Source of the DNA: Streptomyces sp. OR43
GTDB taxonomy: Bacteria; Actinomycetota; Actinomycetes; Streptomycetales; Streptomycetaceae
Reading direction: 5' to 3'
NCBI RefSeq assembly: GCF_008042275.1
Contig: NZ_RDBK01000043.1
Span: 3,569,237-3,633,236 of the forward strand
Length of the DNA: 64,000 nucleotides
Positions 24,886-33,223 of this stretch are shown here, one piece after another. Position numbers and translations under genes: made by a program. Each line of letters opens with the position of its first letter. Position 1 is the first letter of the stretch. The notes under the pieces were generated by a model. That model saw nothing but the letters and a program-made list of their open reading frames with translations, did not search any database and was not told where the DNA came from.

Positions 24886-25797
24886 TCAGGTACTGATCCC
24901 GGGTTCCTGGTTCCGGGCGAGTTCGCGCAGGCGTGGACCGAATTCGGGGTGCTTCAGGGCGGTCGCGAACTGGGCTTCGAGGTATGCGGAAGGGTTCCCT
25001 GTGTCGAACCAGCGGCCCTGGATAACCTGCCCGTACGCCGCGCGAGTTGCCGCGTAGGCGTTGATGGCGTCGGTGAGGTACACCTCCGCGGCCGGGTCCC
25101 CCGCGGCGTGCCAGCGGCGGGTCTGCTCGCGCAGTTCGTCGATGATGCCGGCGGTGACGACGTATCCGCCGATGGCGGCGTAATCGGAGGGTGCGTCCGC
25201 CGGCTTGGGCTTCTCCACCAGCCCGGTGATCCGCAGGGTTCCTTCCCCCAGGTCCTCCTTGACGACGGGGACGCCGTAGCGGTGCGCGTCGGCGCGGTCC
25301 ATGGGCATGAGTGCCAGTACGGGGCAGCTCATCGCCTCGTAGGCGCGGATCAGCTGCTGGGCACGGGGAACCTCGGAAACGAACACATCGTCCGGCCACA
25401 ACACGAGCATGGCTTCGTCGCCGTAGTGGTGGGCGGCGTTGAGGACGGGTGTTCCGTTGCCGTACGGGCCGTGCTGGTCGAGATAGGTGATGTGACCGCG
25501 GCGGGACAGAGCGCCGACCTCCTCCACAGCATCGGCGAATTGGGTCTTCCCGTCGGCGCGGAGCTGCTCGACCAGTGCCGGCGCCGGCCGGAAATGGTCC
25601 TGGATTATCCCCTTCCCCTGAGATACGACGATCGTGATGTCAGTGATTCCGGAGGCGACGAGTTCACACACCGTGTGCTCGATGACCGGCTTTTCTCCGA
25701 TCGGCAGCATCTCTTTGGGGATGGCCTTGGTCAGGGGCAGCAGCCGGGAGCCGATACCCGCGGCAGGGATGACGGCCCGATGGATCCTTTGGGGCAT
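24886..25797 (-). CDS. galU: UTP-glucose-1-phosphate uridylyltransferase
   Basis: A 303-residue nucleotidyltransferase making UDP-glucose from UTP and glucose-1-phosphate. The N-terminus has the family motif I-P-A-A-G-I-G-S-R-L-L-P-L-T-K-A-I-P-K-E-M. It continues with E-K-P-V-I-E-H (sugar binding), L-W-P-D-D-V-F (metal) and V-E-K-P-K-P. The length and motif order match bacterial GalU. GAGAAGG precedes the ATG at 25797. UDP-glucose is the precursor of all sugar nucleotides predicted for the polysaccharide genes at 34.9-40.1 kb, so this gene is probably part of that pathway though separate. A possible TAAACT -10 box lies about 250 bases upstream. Confidence 0.92.
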   Translation of the reverse strand: MPQRIHRAVIPAAGIGSRLLPLTKAIPKEMLPIGEKPVIEHTVCELVASGITDITIVVSQGKGIIQDHFRPAPALVEQLRADGKTQFADAVEEVGALSRRGHITYLDQHGPYGNGTPVLNAAHHYGDEAMLVLWPDDVFVSEVPRAQQLIRAYEAMSCPVLALMPMDRADAHRYGVPVVKEDLGEGTLRITGLVEKPKPADAPSDYAAIGGYVVTAGIIDELREQTRRWHAAGDPAAEVYLTDAINAYAATRAAYGQVIQGRWFDTGNPSAYLEAQFATALKHPEFGPRLRELARNQEPGIST

Positions 25798-26185
25798 GGT
25801 GGCCTTCTCTGTGGGGCGATCGCCACGCCGGCAGCACGGCAAAAGACGCTGCCGACTGCGGCAGCTCAGATGCCGGATCCGGCGAGGGAAAGCGGTGGGC
25901 CCTGGCCCGCCGGGCGACTTCTTTCTTGGTGATCGAGCAGGGAGACTCGATCGCATCCTGCGCTCGATCGCGTCCTGTGTCGGAGCGACGCTGCTCCTGC
26001 CCGCGAGCGTGGGCACCTACTGCGGCCCGGCCCGCTCCAGGAAATACCCCTTCAGTTTAGTTGCACCCCTGCGCCACGTCTCGGGGTCACGGGAGCGCCA
26101 CGGCAGCCCCTTTTGTGCGTCAGCTGAGAAAGGAATGTGGCGTACGCTGGAGGCAGCGGCTTGTGTACCACGGCGTAGTGCGATC
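25798..26185. other. Divergent control region between galU and the GH15 gene
   Basis: About 390 bases separate the divergent galU and GH15 genes. On the minus strand TAAACT around 26052-26057 could be a -10 box for galU, but its -35 is poor. An A-rich GAGAAAGGA (26126-26134) with an in-frame ATG at 26135 offers a longer start for GH15. The region is somewhat lower in GC than its flanks. No clear operator was found. Confidence 0.35.
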
Positions 26186-27985
26186 ATGAGCAACGCAATC
26201 GAGAACTACGCCATCATCAGTGACCTTGAGACTGCCGCCATGCTCGGAAACGACGGCTCGGTCGACTGGTTCTGCGTTCCACGGTTCGATTCACCGGCGT
26301 GTTTCGCCGCCCTGCTCGGCAATGGGAGTAACGGTTTCTGGCGGATCGCGCCCCTAGGCGCACAGGCATGTTCCCGCAGGGGATACCGCGACGACACACT
26401 GATCCTCGACTCCTGGTGGGAGACCGAAACCGGAGCCGTGCGTGTCACGGATTTCATGCCGCCACGCAGCAACTCGCCCTGGCTGGTGCGCACGGTCGAG
26501 GGAATTGCGGGCTGTGTCACCATGCGCAGCGAACTGAGACCACGCTTCCATCAGGGGCGCGTGGTCCCCTGGGTGAGACCGGCAGGCGCTTGCACCGTGG
26601 CCGTCGCCGGCCCGGATGCCCTGTGGCAGAGTGCCGACGCCCCCGTGGATTTCCTCGACTCAGACGGCTCCACCGTTGCGGAGTTCGCCGTATCGGCAGG
26701 TCAGCGTCTGACGCTGATGGTGGCATGGGCTCCGTCGCACCTGAACGACCCGCCCGTCGAACTGTGTGTGCCGGCGGAGACAGCCTTGAAGGAGACGGGG
26801 GACTTCTGGCGTGAATGGACATCCAAGTGCCGCTACGAGGGACCCTGGCGCGAGGCGGTGGTGCGGTCCTTGATCACCGTGAAGGCGCTCACCTACGCAC
26901 CCACGGGCGGCATCATCGCGGCGCCCACCACCTCACTCCCCGGATGCATCGGGGGAGAGCGGAACTGGGACTACCGCCTCTGCTGGTTGCGTGACTCATC
27001 GCTTGCCCTGTCCTGCCTGCTGCGCAGCGGCTACCGGGAAGAGGCGACGGCGTGGCTGGACTGGCTGCTGCGCACCATCGCAGGTGAACCGGCGGACCTG
27101 CAGGCGGTGTACGGGCTCGAAGGGCAACGAAGGCTGCCGGAGACCGAAGCCCTCTGGCTGCCCGGATACGAAGGGGCGCGCCCGGTACGTTTCGGGAACG
27201 CTGCCGCGGGCCAGCTCCAGCTCGATGTGTACGGCGAGGTCATCGATGCCCTCTACCGGTCCCTCCGCGCGGGCATACCCGTGCAGGGCCACATGTGGAG
27301 CCTCGTGAACGCGATGATGCGCTACCTCCAGAAGCACTGGCGTGATCCGGACCGAGGCCTGTGGGAGGTGCGGGGCCCTCAACGGCAGTTCGTCCATTCC
27401 AAGATCATGTCCTGGGTCGCCGCAGACCGTGCCCTGCGCATGGGGGCTCTCCTCGGCAGAAACGGGTCGTCGGGGGAGTGGCGGGCGATGCGCGCCGCCG
27501 TGCGCGAGGAAGTGTGCCGCGAGGGCTGGGACGCGGAGCGGTGCTCGTTCGTCCAGTCCTACGGGTCCGGCTCGCTCGACGCGTCAGCTCTGCTGATCCC
27601 GCGGCTCGGCTTTCTTCCGCCGGACGACGAACGGGTACGGGGCACCGTCGCGGCGATGCGAGGCCTCGATCACCAGGGCTTCCTGCGGCGTTACGCATCG
27701 AACGGCAGTGGCGTACACGGCATCGACGGCATGCGTGGGTCCGAGGGCACGTTCGTGGCGTGCTCCCTCTGGTATGCCGAGGCCCTCGCCGGGGTCGGCC
27801 AGTTGGACGAGGCGCGCGACACGTTCGAGCGGGTCCTCGCTGTCCGTAACGATGTGGGTCTCCTGTCGGAGCAGTGGGACCCCCAGGCGGGCCGCCAGCT
27901 GGGGAACGCTCCGAAGTCGTTCAGCCACATCGCTCTTGTGGAGACGGCGTTCGCCCTCCAGCGCGCCGGAGTCACACCGGCCTGA
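26186..27985 (+). CDS. GH15 family glycoside hydrolase (glucoamylase/trehalase-like)
   Basis: A 599-residue enzyme with the actinobacterial GH15 layout. An N-terminal beta-sandwich opens with E-N-Y-A-I-I-S-D-L-E-T-A-A and G-S-V-D-W-F-C-V-P-R-F-D-S-P. The (alpha/alpha)6 barrel has G-G-E-R-N-W-D-Y-R-L-C-W-L-R-D near residue 260, and the late S-E-Q-W-D-P contains the catalytic-base glutamate. No signal peptide is present, so it is cytoplasmic. Related actinobacterial enzymes include trehalases and oligosaccharide glucohydrolases, and either could feed glucose-1-phosphate/UDP-glucose metabolism beside galU. Its last 14 bases overlap the convergent methyltransferase gene. The start could be 51 bases earlier. 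Confidence 0.88.
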   Translation: MSNAIENYAIISDLETAAMLGNDGSVDWFCVPRFDSPACFAALLGNGSNGFWRIAPLGAQACSRRGYRDDTLILDSWWETETGAVRVTDFMPPRSNSPWLVRTVEGIAGCVTMRSELRPRFHQGRVVPWVRPAGACTVAVAGPDALWQSADAPVDFLDSDGSTVAEFAVSAGQRLTLMVAWAPSHLNDPPVELCVPAETALKETGDFWREWTSKCRYEGPWREAVVRSLITVKALTYAPTGGIIAAPTTSLPGCIGGERNWDYRLCWLRDSSLALSCLLRSGYREEATAWLDWLLRTIAGEPADLQAVYGLEGQRRLPETEALWLPGYEGARPVRFGNAAAGQLQLDVYGEVIDALYRSLRAGIPVQGHMWSLVNAMMRYLQKHWRDPDRGLWEVRGPQRQFVHSKIMSWVAADRALRMGALLGRNGSSGEWRAMRAAVREEVCREGWDAERCSFVQSYGSGSLDASALLIPRLGFLPPDDERVRGTVAAMRGLDHQGFLRRYASNGSGVHGIDGMRGSEGTFVACSLWYAEALAGVGQLDEARDTFERVLAVRNDVGLLSEQWDPQAGRQLGNAPKSFSHIALVETAFALQRAGVTPA

Positions 27986-28712
27986 CCGCCGTCAGGAGCA
28001 CCATTCCGGAATCCCCGTAATCCGGAAGGCTGGAGTCCGAGTCGATCCGGGTGACGGCGAGCTGCCGGGTCAGGGGGGCGAAGGCCTCGGTGACGAGGCG
28101 ACGGTTCACCGGGCAGCCCGGCCATTGCGATGCCGGACCGATGCGGTACGTGGGCATGTTCTCCATGAAGGCGGCGACCACCCGCCCGCCGGGGCGCACG
28201 CAGCGTACGAATCGCCCGCAGAACTGTTTGAATTCGTCGTAGTCCTCGGTGACTCCCTCAGCAACGAAGTTCATCGATGCGAAGTCGTAGGTGCCGGGGG
28301 GCAGTCCGCGTGCGTCGGCGTGCACGACGTGCACCACCGAGAGGGCTTGTGACAGCGTCGGCGGCAGCTGCGGATTGAGTTCCCGGCACAGCGCGTAGAA
28401 GGGATCCCAGCTGGGGTCGGCGCCCAGGTTCAGCTGCCGGTTCAGATAGGCGACCCCCGCAGCGCCTGCCTCGATCGCGTCCACATGCCGGCTGGCGGAG
28501 GCGGCCAGCATGAGCGGATACAGGTTGGGTCCGGCCCCGAACTCGGCCGAGCGCGCGGCGCTGCCCGGTGCCAGCCGCCGATAGAAGGCGCTGTGGTGTG
28601 CGATGACGGCCGCGTCGGACGGGTGGAGTTCCCGGTAGTTCTCCGCGAGATAGTCCTGAACGGGCCAGCTGTCCCAGTCCACATCGTCGTTGTACGTCGG
28701 TGTCCTGTGCAT
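27972..28712 (-). CDS. SAM-dependent methyltransferase (NNMT/PNMT-like, SCO2525-like)
   Basis: A 246-residue class I methyltransferase. The SAM loop reads A-E-F-G-A-G-P-N-L-Y-P near residue 60, with an acidic D-A-I-E-A-G strand after it. Y-L-A-E-N-Y-R-E-L-H at the N-terminus recalls the NNMT/PNMT group (amine N-methyltransferases) and the actinobacterial family represented by SCO2525. It is the last gene of the minus-strand unit, 7 bp after the PLP enzyme, so it may methylate the amine made by that enzyme. This link is inferred from position. It overlaps the convergent GH15 stop by 14 bp. Confidence 0.82.
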   Translation of the reverse strand: MHRTPTYNDDVDWDSWPVQDYLAENYRELHPSDAAVIAHHSAFYRRLAPGSAARSAEFGAGPNLYPLMLAASASRHVDAIEAGAAGVAYLNRQLNLGADPSWDPFYALCRELNPQLPPTLSQALSVVHVVHADARGLPPGTYDFASMNFVAEGVTEDYDEFKQFCGRFVRCVRPGGRVVAAFMENMPTYRIGPASQWPGCPVNRRLVTEAFAPLTRQLAVTRIDSDSSLPDYGDSGMVLLTAVRPV

Positions 28713-28719
28713 GGCGGCC

Positions 28720-29973
28720 TCAGTCTTCCCGCTGCCGCAGTGCGAACTGCTTGCTGAGCCGCGTCAGTGCCTCGCACAGGGTTGCGATGTCGTCGTCGGA
28801 GTTCAGTGCCGTGATCTGGGCGCGGAAACCGACGCGGTCGCGCGGCACGAGGGGATAGGCGGCCAGCGTCACGTAGATGCCGCTGTCCCACAGGGAGAGG
28901 GCGACAGCATCCAGGTCCGCGGGGTCGTCGAGCGGAATCTCCACGATCGGCAGCCCGTCCGTATTGGGTGTGTCCAGGCCCAGGCCGTGGACGTGGTCGA
29001 GCACCGTGGCGGTCTTGCGGTGGATGTCGGCGCGGATGGCATCGCCACGGCGGTCGTTGACTTCCAGACCCGCGAGCGTGGTGGCCAGGGAAGCGGTCGG
29101 CGAGGGACCGGAGTAGAGGTAAGGGGCGGCGGCGACCTTGAGCAGCGACTTGAGCGAGGTGGGAAGGGCGAGAAAGGCCAGCAGCGACGAGTACGCCTTG
29201 GAGAAACCGCCGACGAGCACGATCTCGTCGTACGACTCGCCCGTGTGCCGGACGACGCTGTTTCCCCGTGCTCCGTAGGGGCTGAGCTCATCCGGCCGCC
29301 GTTCGCCGATGACCCCGAAGCCGTGGGTGTCGTCGATGTAGAGGGTGGCACCGTTTCGCCGGCATACAGCGGCCAGCTCACGTATGTCGGGGATGTTGCC
29401 GCTCATGCTGTTCACGCCGTCCAGACAGACGAGCCGCGCGGCGCGTGACGGCACGGCCCTCAGCATGGTGTCGAGTTGGCCGGGGTCATCGCCCTGAAAC
29501 CGGTGGAGCGTGGCGCCCTGGCCCCGCGCCCCCGCACACCCGTCGTACACGGTCCGGTGCGCAGTGGCCTCGACGAAGACATCTCCACCGTCCGCCAGGA
29601 TCGGGATCACCGAGGCGTGGATCAGCGTGGCCGTCGGGAGCAGCAGTGTGTCCGGCGCTTCCAGCAGAGCTGTGAGCCGTTCCTCGATCTCGGGGTAGAT
29701 TCGGGGGCTGCCCAGCAGCCGTGACCAGCTGGGGTGTGTTCCCCAGCGTCGTACGGCCGGCTCGATCGCGGCGATGATGTCGGGGTCGTAGTCGAAGCCC
29801 AGATAGTTGCAGGACGCGAAATCGATCAGCCAGTGGTTCCCGCAGCGGATGTGTCTGCCCCGTACCTCGTCGAGCACCGCGTCGGTCATCGGGCTCGTCT
29901 GCCTGAGATGTTCGAGATCACCCCAGCGCGGGTCGGGCCGGACGCCGGTCGTTCCCACAGTTGTGTGCGGCAT
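28720..29973 (-). CDS. Alpha-oxoamine synthase-like PLP enzyme
   Basis: A 417-residue fold-type I PLP enzyme of the AONS/KBL/serine palmitoyltransferase group, which condenses an amino acid with an acyl thioester and releases CO2. Seen are N-Y-L-G-F-D near 55, the E-A-T-A-H-R-T-V-Y-D segment, D-D-T-H-G-F-G-V-I-G (PLP-contacting Asp and His) and G-G-F-S-K-A-Y-S with the PLP lysine. Its ATG overlaps the TGA of the GGDEF-EAL gene (TGATG), so translation is coupled. It is probably not biotin synthesis, as no other bio gene is near. A long-chain amino ketone or sphingoid-like product, methylated by the next enzyme, is one possibility. Confidence 0.8.
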   Translation of the reverse strand: MPHTTVGTTGVRPDPRWGDLEHLRQTSPMTDAVLDEVRGRHIRCGNHWLIDFASCNYLGFDYDPDIIAAIEPAVRRWGTHPSWSRLLGSPRIYPEIEERLTALLEAPDTLLLPTATLIHASVIPILADGGDVFVEATAHRTVYDGCAGARGQGATLHRFQGDDPGQLDTMLRAVPSRAARLVCLDGVNSMSGNIPDIRELAAVCRRNGATLYIDDTHGFGVIGERRPDELSPYGARGNSVVRHTGESYDEIVLVGGFSKAYSSLLAFLALPTSLKSLLKVAAAPYLYSGPSPTASLATTLAGLEVNDRRGDAIRADIHRKTATVLDHVHGLGLDTPNTDGLPIVEIPLDDPADLDAVALSLWDSGIYVTLAAYPLVPRDRVGFRAQITALNSDDDIATLCEALTRLSKQFALRQRED

Positions 29974-32900
29974 CAGCTTTCCCTCTCGGTAGCGGGCCCA
30001 CGGGTCCTGACGGGTTCCACGCGCCTTTGCCGGTGCCCGTTGCCCGGCAGATGCCAGTCCCCTGCGGGATGGCGCAGGAGGAAATCACCCTGTTGGAGGG
30101 TCATCGGACGGGCGTAGAGGAAGCCCTGACCGAACCGGCAGCCCGTCCGGGCGAGCAGATCGCGTTGCCCACGGTCCTCGATGCCCTCGGCGATGACCTG
30201 AAGACCGAGTGTGTCGGAGATGGTGACGATCCCCTCGACGAGGGCCATCTGCTGAGGGTCGGAGGTGATTTCGTCGATGAAAGACTTGTCGATCTTCAGT
30301 ACATCGACCGGGAAGTCCCGGAGATAGCGCAGCGAGGAGTATCCCGTGCCGAAATCGTCGACCGCGATGCGAACGCCCAGATCCTTGAGGCTCCGCATCA
30401 CGGCCTCGATCTGACGGTCCGGCCGCACAGGTACCGTTTCGGTGAGTTCCAGCTGCAGCGACCCCGGAGCCAGGCCGGGAGTGGCCAGGGCCCGGCGCAC
30501 CTTGTCCAGAAAGTCCGCGTCCCGCAACTGCCGGGCCGACACATTGACGCTGATATAGAGCGGATTGCCGGGTGCGGCCCTTTGCAGGACCGCCATGTCC
30601 GAGGTGGCGTTCCCCAGGACCCAGGCCCCCAACGAAGTGATGTGCCCGGTCTCCTCGGCGAGTGCGATGAACTGCTGCGGCGGCACCGGACCGGACCGGG
30701 GGTTCGGCCATCGGGCCAACGCCTCGAATCCGACGACCTCGCCCCCGGCGATATCCACCACGGGCTGGTAGCGCAGCGCGAACTCCTCCTGGCTGAGCGC
30801 CGTGTCCAGGTTCGTCCGCAGTTCGTGCTGCTCCAGCATGCGGTCCCGGAGACGGTTCTGGAAGTGGCGCCACTGGCACTTGCCGGCGATCTTGGCCGAG
30901 TACAGGGCCAGGTCGGCATGGCTGAGCAACTCGCTTGTGTCGGCGCTGTCGACGGTCGTGGCGACCCCGATACTGGCGGAGACGCTGACGGAACCCCCCG
31001 GCAGACGGAACGGGCGGCTCAGCGTCTGGATGACCTGAGCGGCGAGGAGTTCGGCGTCGACGGGTGTCTTCGCGTTCTCCATCAGCACGGCGAACTCGTC
31101 TCCGCCCAGCCGCGCCGCAGTGTCCGTGCGCCTCACGGTTTCCGACAGGCGGCCGCCCACGGCGGTCAGAAGCTGATCCCCGGCCAGGTGGCCCATGCTG
31201 TCGTTGACGATCTTGAAGTCGTCAAGGTCGATGAACAGGATGCCGGTGACGGACGCCTGGCGGCCACCGCGCAACAGCGCACGTTCGAGCCGCTCCAGCA
31301 AAAGCGTCCGGTTGGGCAGTCCTGTCAGCGAATCGTGGTAGGCCCGCTGGGTGAGTTCCTCTTCCAGGTGGAGTTGTTCTGTCACATCGCGCAGGGTGAC
31401 GACGAGCCCACGAACGGTACGGTCGCTCCGCAGGTCGCGGAAGTGCACTTGTGCTTCGATGTGGTCGCTGCCGTTCTGTATGCCCCAGTGGCCTTGAGGT
31501 TCGCTTCGGTCTCCGTCGCGCATGGCGGCCAGCGCCCAGCCGGCTCTGCGCCTGTCCTGCTCCGTGACGAGTTCGGGCAGCGATACGCCGACGAGTGGGA
31601 CGGCGCCGAACATCTGACGCGCCGACGGGCTCGCGTAGCGAATGGTGTCGTCGGAGCCGACGATGAGGATGACGTCCGCGGCGTTGTGCACCAGTGTGCG
31701 GAAGTAAGCCTCGTTCTCACGACGGCTGATCTCCTTGCGGAGCGACATGCGTTGCATCGCCAGGCCCGCGTGCGAGGCCAGGATCTCCAGCGAGCTGCGC
31801 ATTTCGCTCAGCCGCTTCTCGGATCCGGCGGCCAGCAGGACGCCCGGCAGTTCGGCCCCGGCCGGCCGGTCGGGTTCGGTCACGGGGCACAGAAGGGCGG
31901 TCCGAAGGTGCCCCAGCCGGGGGGCGAGCCCCGGCCCGAGACGGTCGACCGGCGTCAGGCAGGTCTTGTCGATGGAGAGCACGGCAGACGATCCGGGAGG
32001 CGCCTCGCCCGTACGGGCATCCGCCCCGGCGGAGCTCTCGATGCCCGGCGCCCAGAGAAGCATGCTCGCGTGCGGTACCGCCGGCCCGAACAGCTCCGCC
32101 ACCGCCAGGTCGCAGGCGCGGGCGATGTCCCGCGGTGTGATGGCTGCGACGAGGGCGGTGACGGCTGAACGCAGAGCGTTCTCCCTGGCCATCGCCTTGC
32201 GGTGCACGACGACCATGTCCGACAGCCGCAGAATGACGAGCATGATGAGCACACCGGAGAAGGCGGCGATGACGGCTACGCCCCGCGCGGCATCGTGCGA
32301 CCCCTCGTACAGCAGGATCGCGGGGGCGATCAGGGCTGCGCCGGACAGCAGCAACAGCCGCCGGGGCGGCGGCAGCAACGACTGCGGCTGGTTCGCGCCC
32401 GCCGTCAGTTCGGTCATGGACGGATGCAGGGCTGCCAGACCCCAGGCCGTGTAGAAGACGATCCAGCCGCTGTCCAGGGCGGAGCCCGCCTGCCACGTTC
32501 CGTTGAGCTGCAGAATCCCGTACGCGATGTCGAAGCAGAGCAGGGTCAGAGTGCCGAGGACGAGGAACTGTACCGCCCGGTTGCGGCTCCGGTGAGGCCC
32601 CAGCGTGAGCAACCGGACCAGCAGCGCCAAGACCAGTACGTCGCCGAGCGGATAGGCGATGCTGGTGGCCCGTTGTACCCACGTCAGGTCCGCGACGTGG
32701 GCCAGCGGTTGCACCAGGAAGACCCAGACCGGCAGCGCGAGGCCCGTGGTGAGGATCAGGGCGTCCAGCAGGCCCGACAGGTTACGCTCCGTCACGCGGT
32801 GACGGACCAGGCCCAGTAGCCCCACGGTGAAGAGCGGGTAGGTCGCGAGATAGCAGGCGTCCGCAGGGGACGGGAAGGGGTTGGCCGCCGAGAAATAGGC

Positions 32901-33146
32901 TTCGAGGCTGTTGTAGTAGGTGTCGCCCGCGGTGAAGGCGAGCAACGCCGCCGCGAGGGTCCACCAGGGCCAGGGGTGCGCGGGCCGATTGACCCGGATG
33001 CCCACCGACACAGCGGCCACGCTCGACAGGCCGATCAGCGCCCACGTGGGAGCGAGAGCGTCCGGCACGGTCAGATAGACGCTGGTGAGGCCGGCAACGA
33101 GGACCACGTAGGCGGTCATCAGTCCTCGTGTCCGGGTCACTTTCAT
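29973..33146 (-). CDS. Membrane-bound GGDEF-EAL cyclic-di-GMP enzyme with PAS domain
   Basis: A 1057-residue protein. Residues 1-310 form about ten membrane helices. A GAF-like region (about 320-470) and a PAS domain (about 480-590) follow. The GGDEF domain has an intact G-G-D-E-F at 681-685 and the product-inhibition site R-R-T-D five residues before it. The EAL domain keeps E-A-L at 808-810, L-E-L-T-E-T, D-D-F-G-T-G-Y-S-S, K-I-D-K-S-F and A-E-G-I-E. Both activities, synthesis and hydrolysis of c-di-GMP, therefore look possible. The architecture recalls the Rmd-type proteins of Streptomyces. The ATG at 33146 follows GGGAGGCGC. It lies between the glycopolymer genes and the coupled PLP/methyltransferase genes, on the same strand. 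Confidence 0.92.
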   Translation of the reverse strand: MKVTRTRGLMTAYVVLVAGLTSVYLTVPDALAPTWALIGLSSVAAVSVGIRVNRPAHPWPWWTLAAALLAFTAGDTYYNSLEAYFSAANPFPSPADACYLATYPLFTVGLLGLVRHRVTERNLSGLLDALILTTGLALPVWVFLVQPLAHVADLTWVQRATSIAYPLGDVLVLALLVRLLTLGPHRSRNRAVQFLVLGTLTLLCFDIAYGILQLNGTWQAGSALDSGWIVFYTAWGLAALHPSMTELTAGANQPQSLLPPPRRLLLLSGAALIAPAILLYEGSHDAARGVAVIAAFSGVLIMLVILRLSDMVVVHRKAMARENALRSAVTALVAAITPRDIARACDLAVAELFGPAVPHASMLLWAPGIESSAGADARTGEAPPGSSAVLSIDKTCLTPVDRLGPGLAPRLGHLRTALLCPVTEPDRPAGAELPGVLLAAGSEKRLSEMRSSLEILASHAGLAMQRMSLRKEISRRENEAYFRTLVHNAADVILIVGSDDTIRYASPSARQMFGAVPLVGVSLPELVTEQDRRRAGWALAAMRDGDRSEPQGHWGIQNGSDHIEAQVHFRDLRSDRTVRGLVVTLRDVTEQLHLEEELTQRAYHDSLTGLPNRTLLLERLERALLRGGRQASVTGILFIDLDDFKIVNDSMGHLAGDQLLTAVGGRLSETVRRTDTAARLGGDEFAVLMENAKTPVDAELLAAQVIQTLSRPFRLPGGSVSVSASIGVATTVDSADTSELLSHADLALYSAKIAGKCQWRHFQNRLRDRMLEQHELRTNLDTALSQEEFALRYQPVVDIAGGEVVGFEALARWPNPRSGPVPPQQFIALAEETGHITSLGAWVLGNATSDMAVLQRAAPGNPLYISVNVSARQLRDADFLDKVRRALATPGLAPGSLQLELTETVPVRPDRQIEAVMRSLKDLGVRIAVDDFGTGYSSLRYLRDFPVDVLKIDKSFIDEITSDPQQMALVEGIVTISDTLGLQVIAEGIEDRGQRDLLARTGCRFGQGFLYARPMTLQQGDFLLRHPAGDWHLPGNGHRQRRVEPVRTRGPATERES

Positions 33147-33223
33147 GCGCCTCCCATCCGATAGTAGGTATCGCCGGAGGGCCCTGCATCTTGTCGCGTC
33201 GCGCACGAGTCGTGCCTGACAGC

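Noticed and set aside
24612..24896. 94-codon plus-strand frame in the galU-APH gap
   Set aside because: It has no ribosome site, a random composition, and ends inside galU.
28720..29973. Biotin synthesis bioF
   Set aside because: The fold matches, but no other biotin gene is present and the context is a c-di-GMP/polysaccharide operon.
29961..32168. 735-codon plus-strand frame
   Set aside because: It is opposite the GGDEF-EAL gene, whose catalytic motifs are all on the minus strand.
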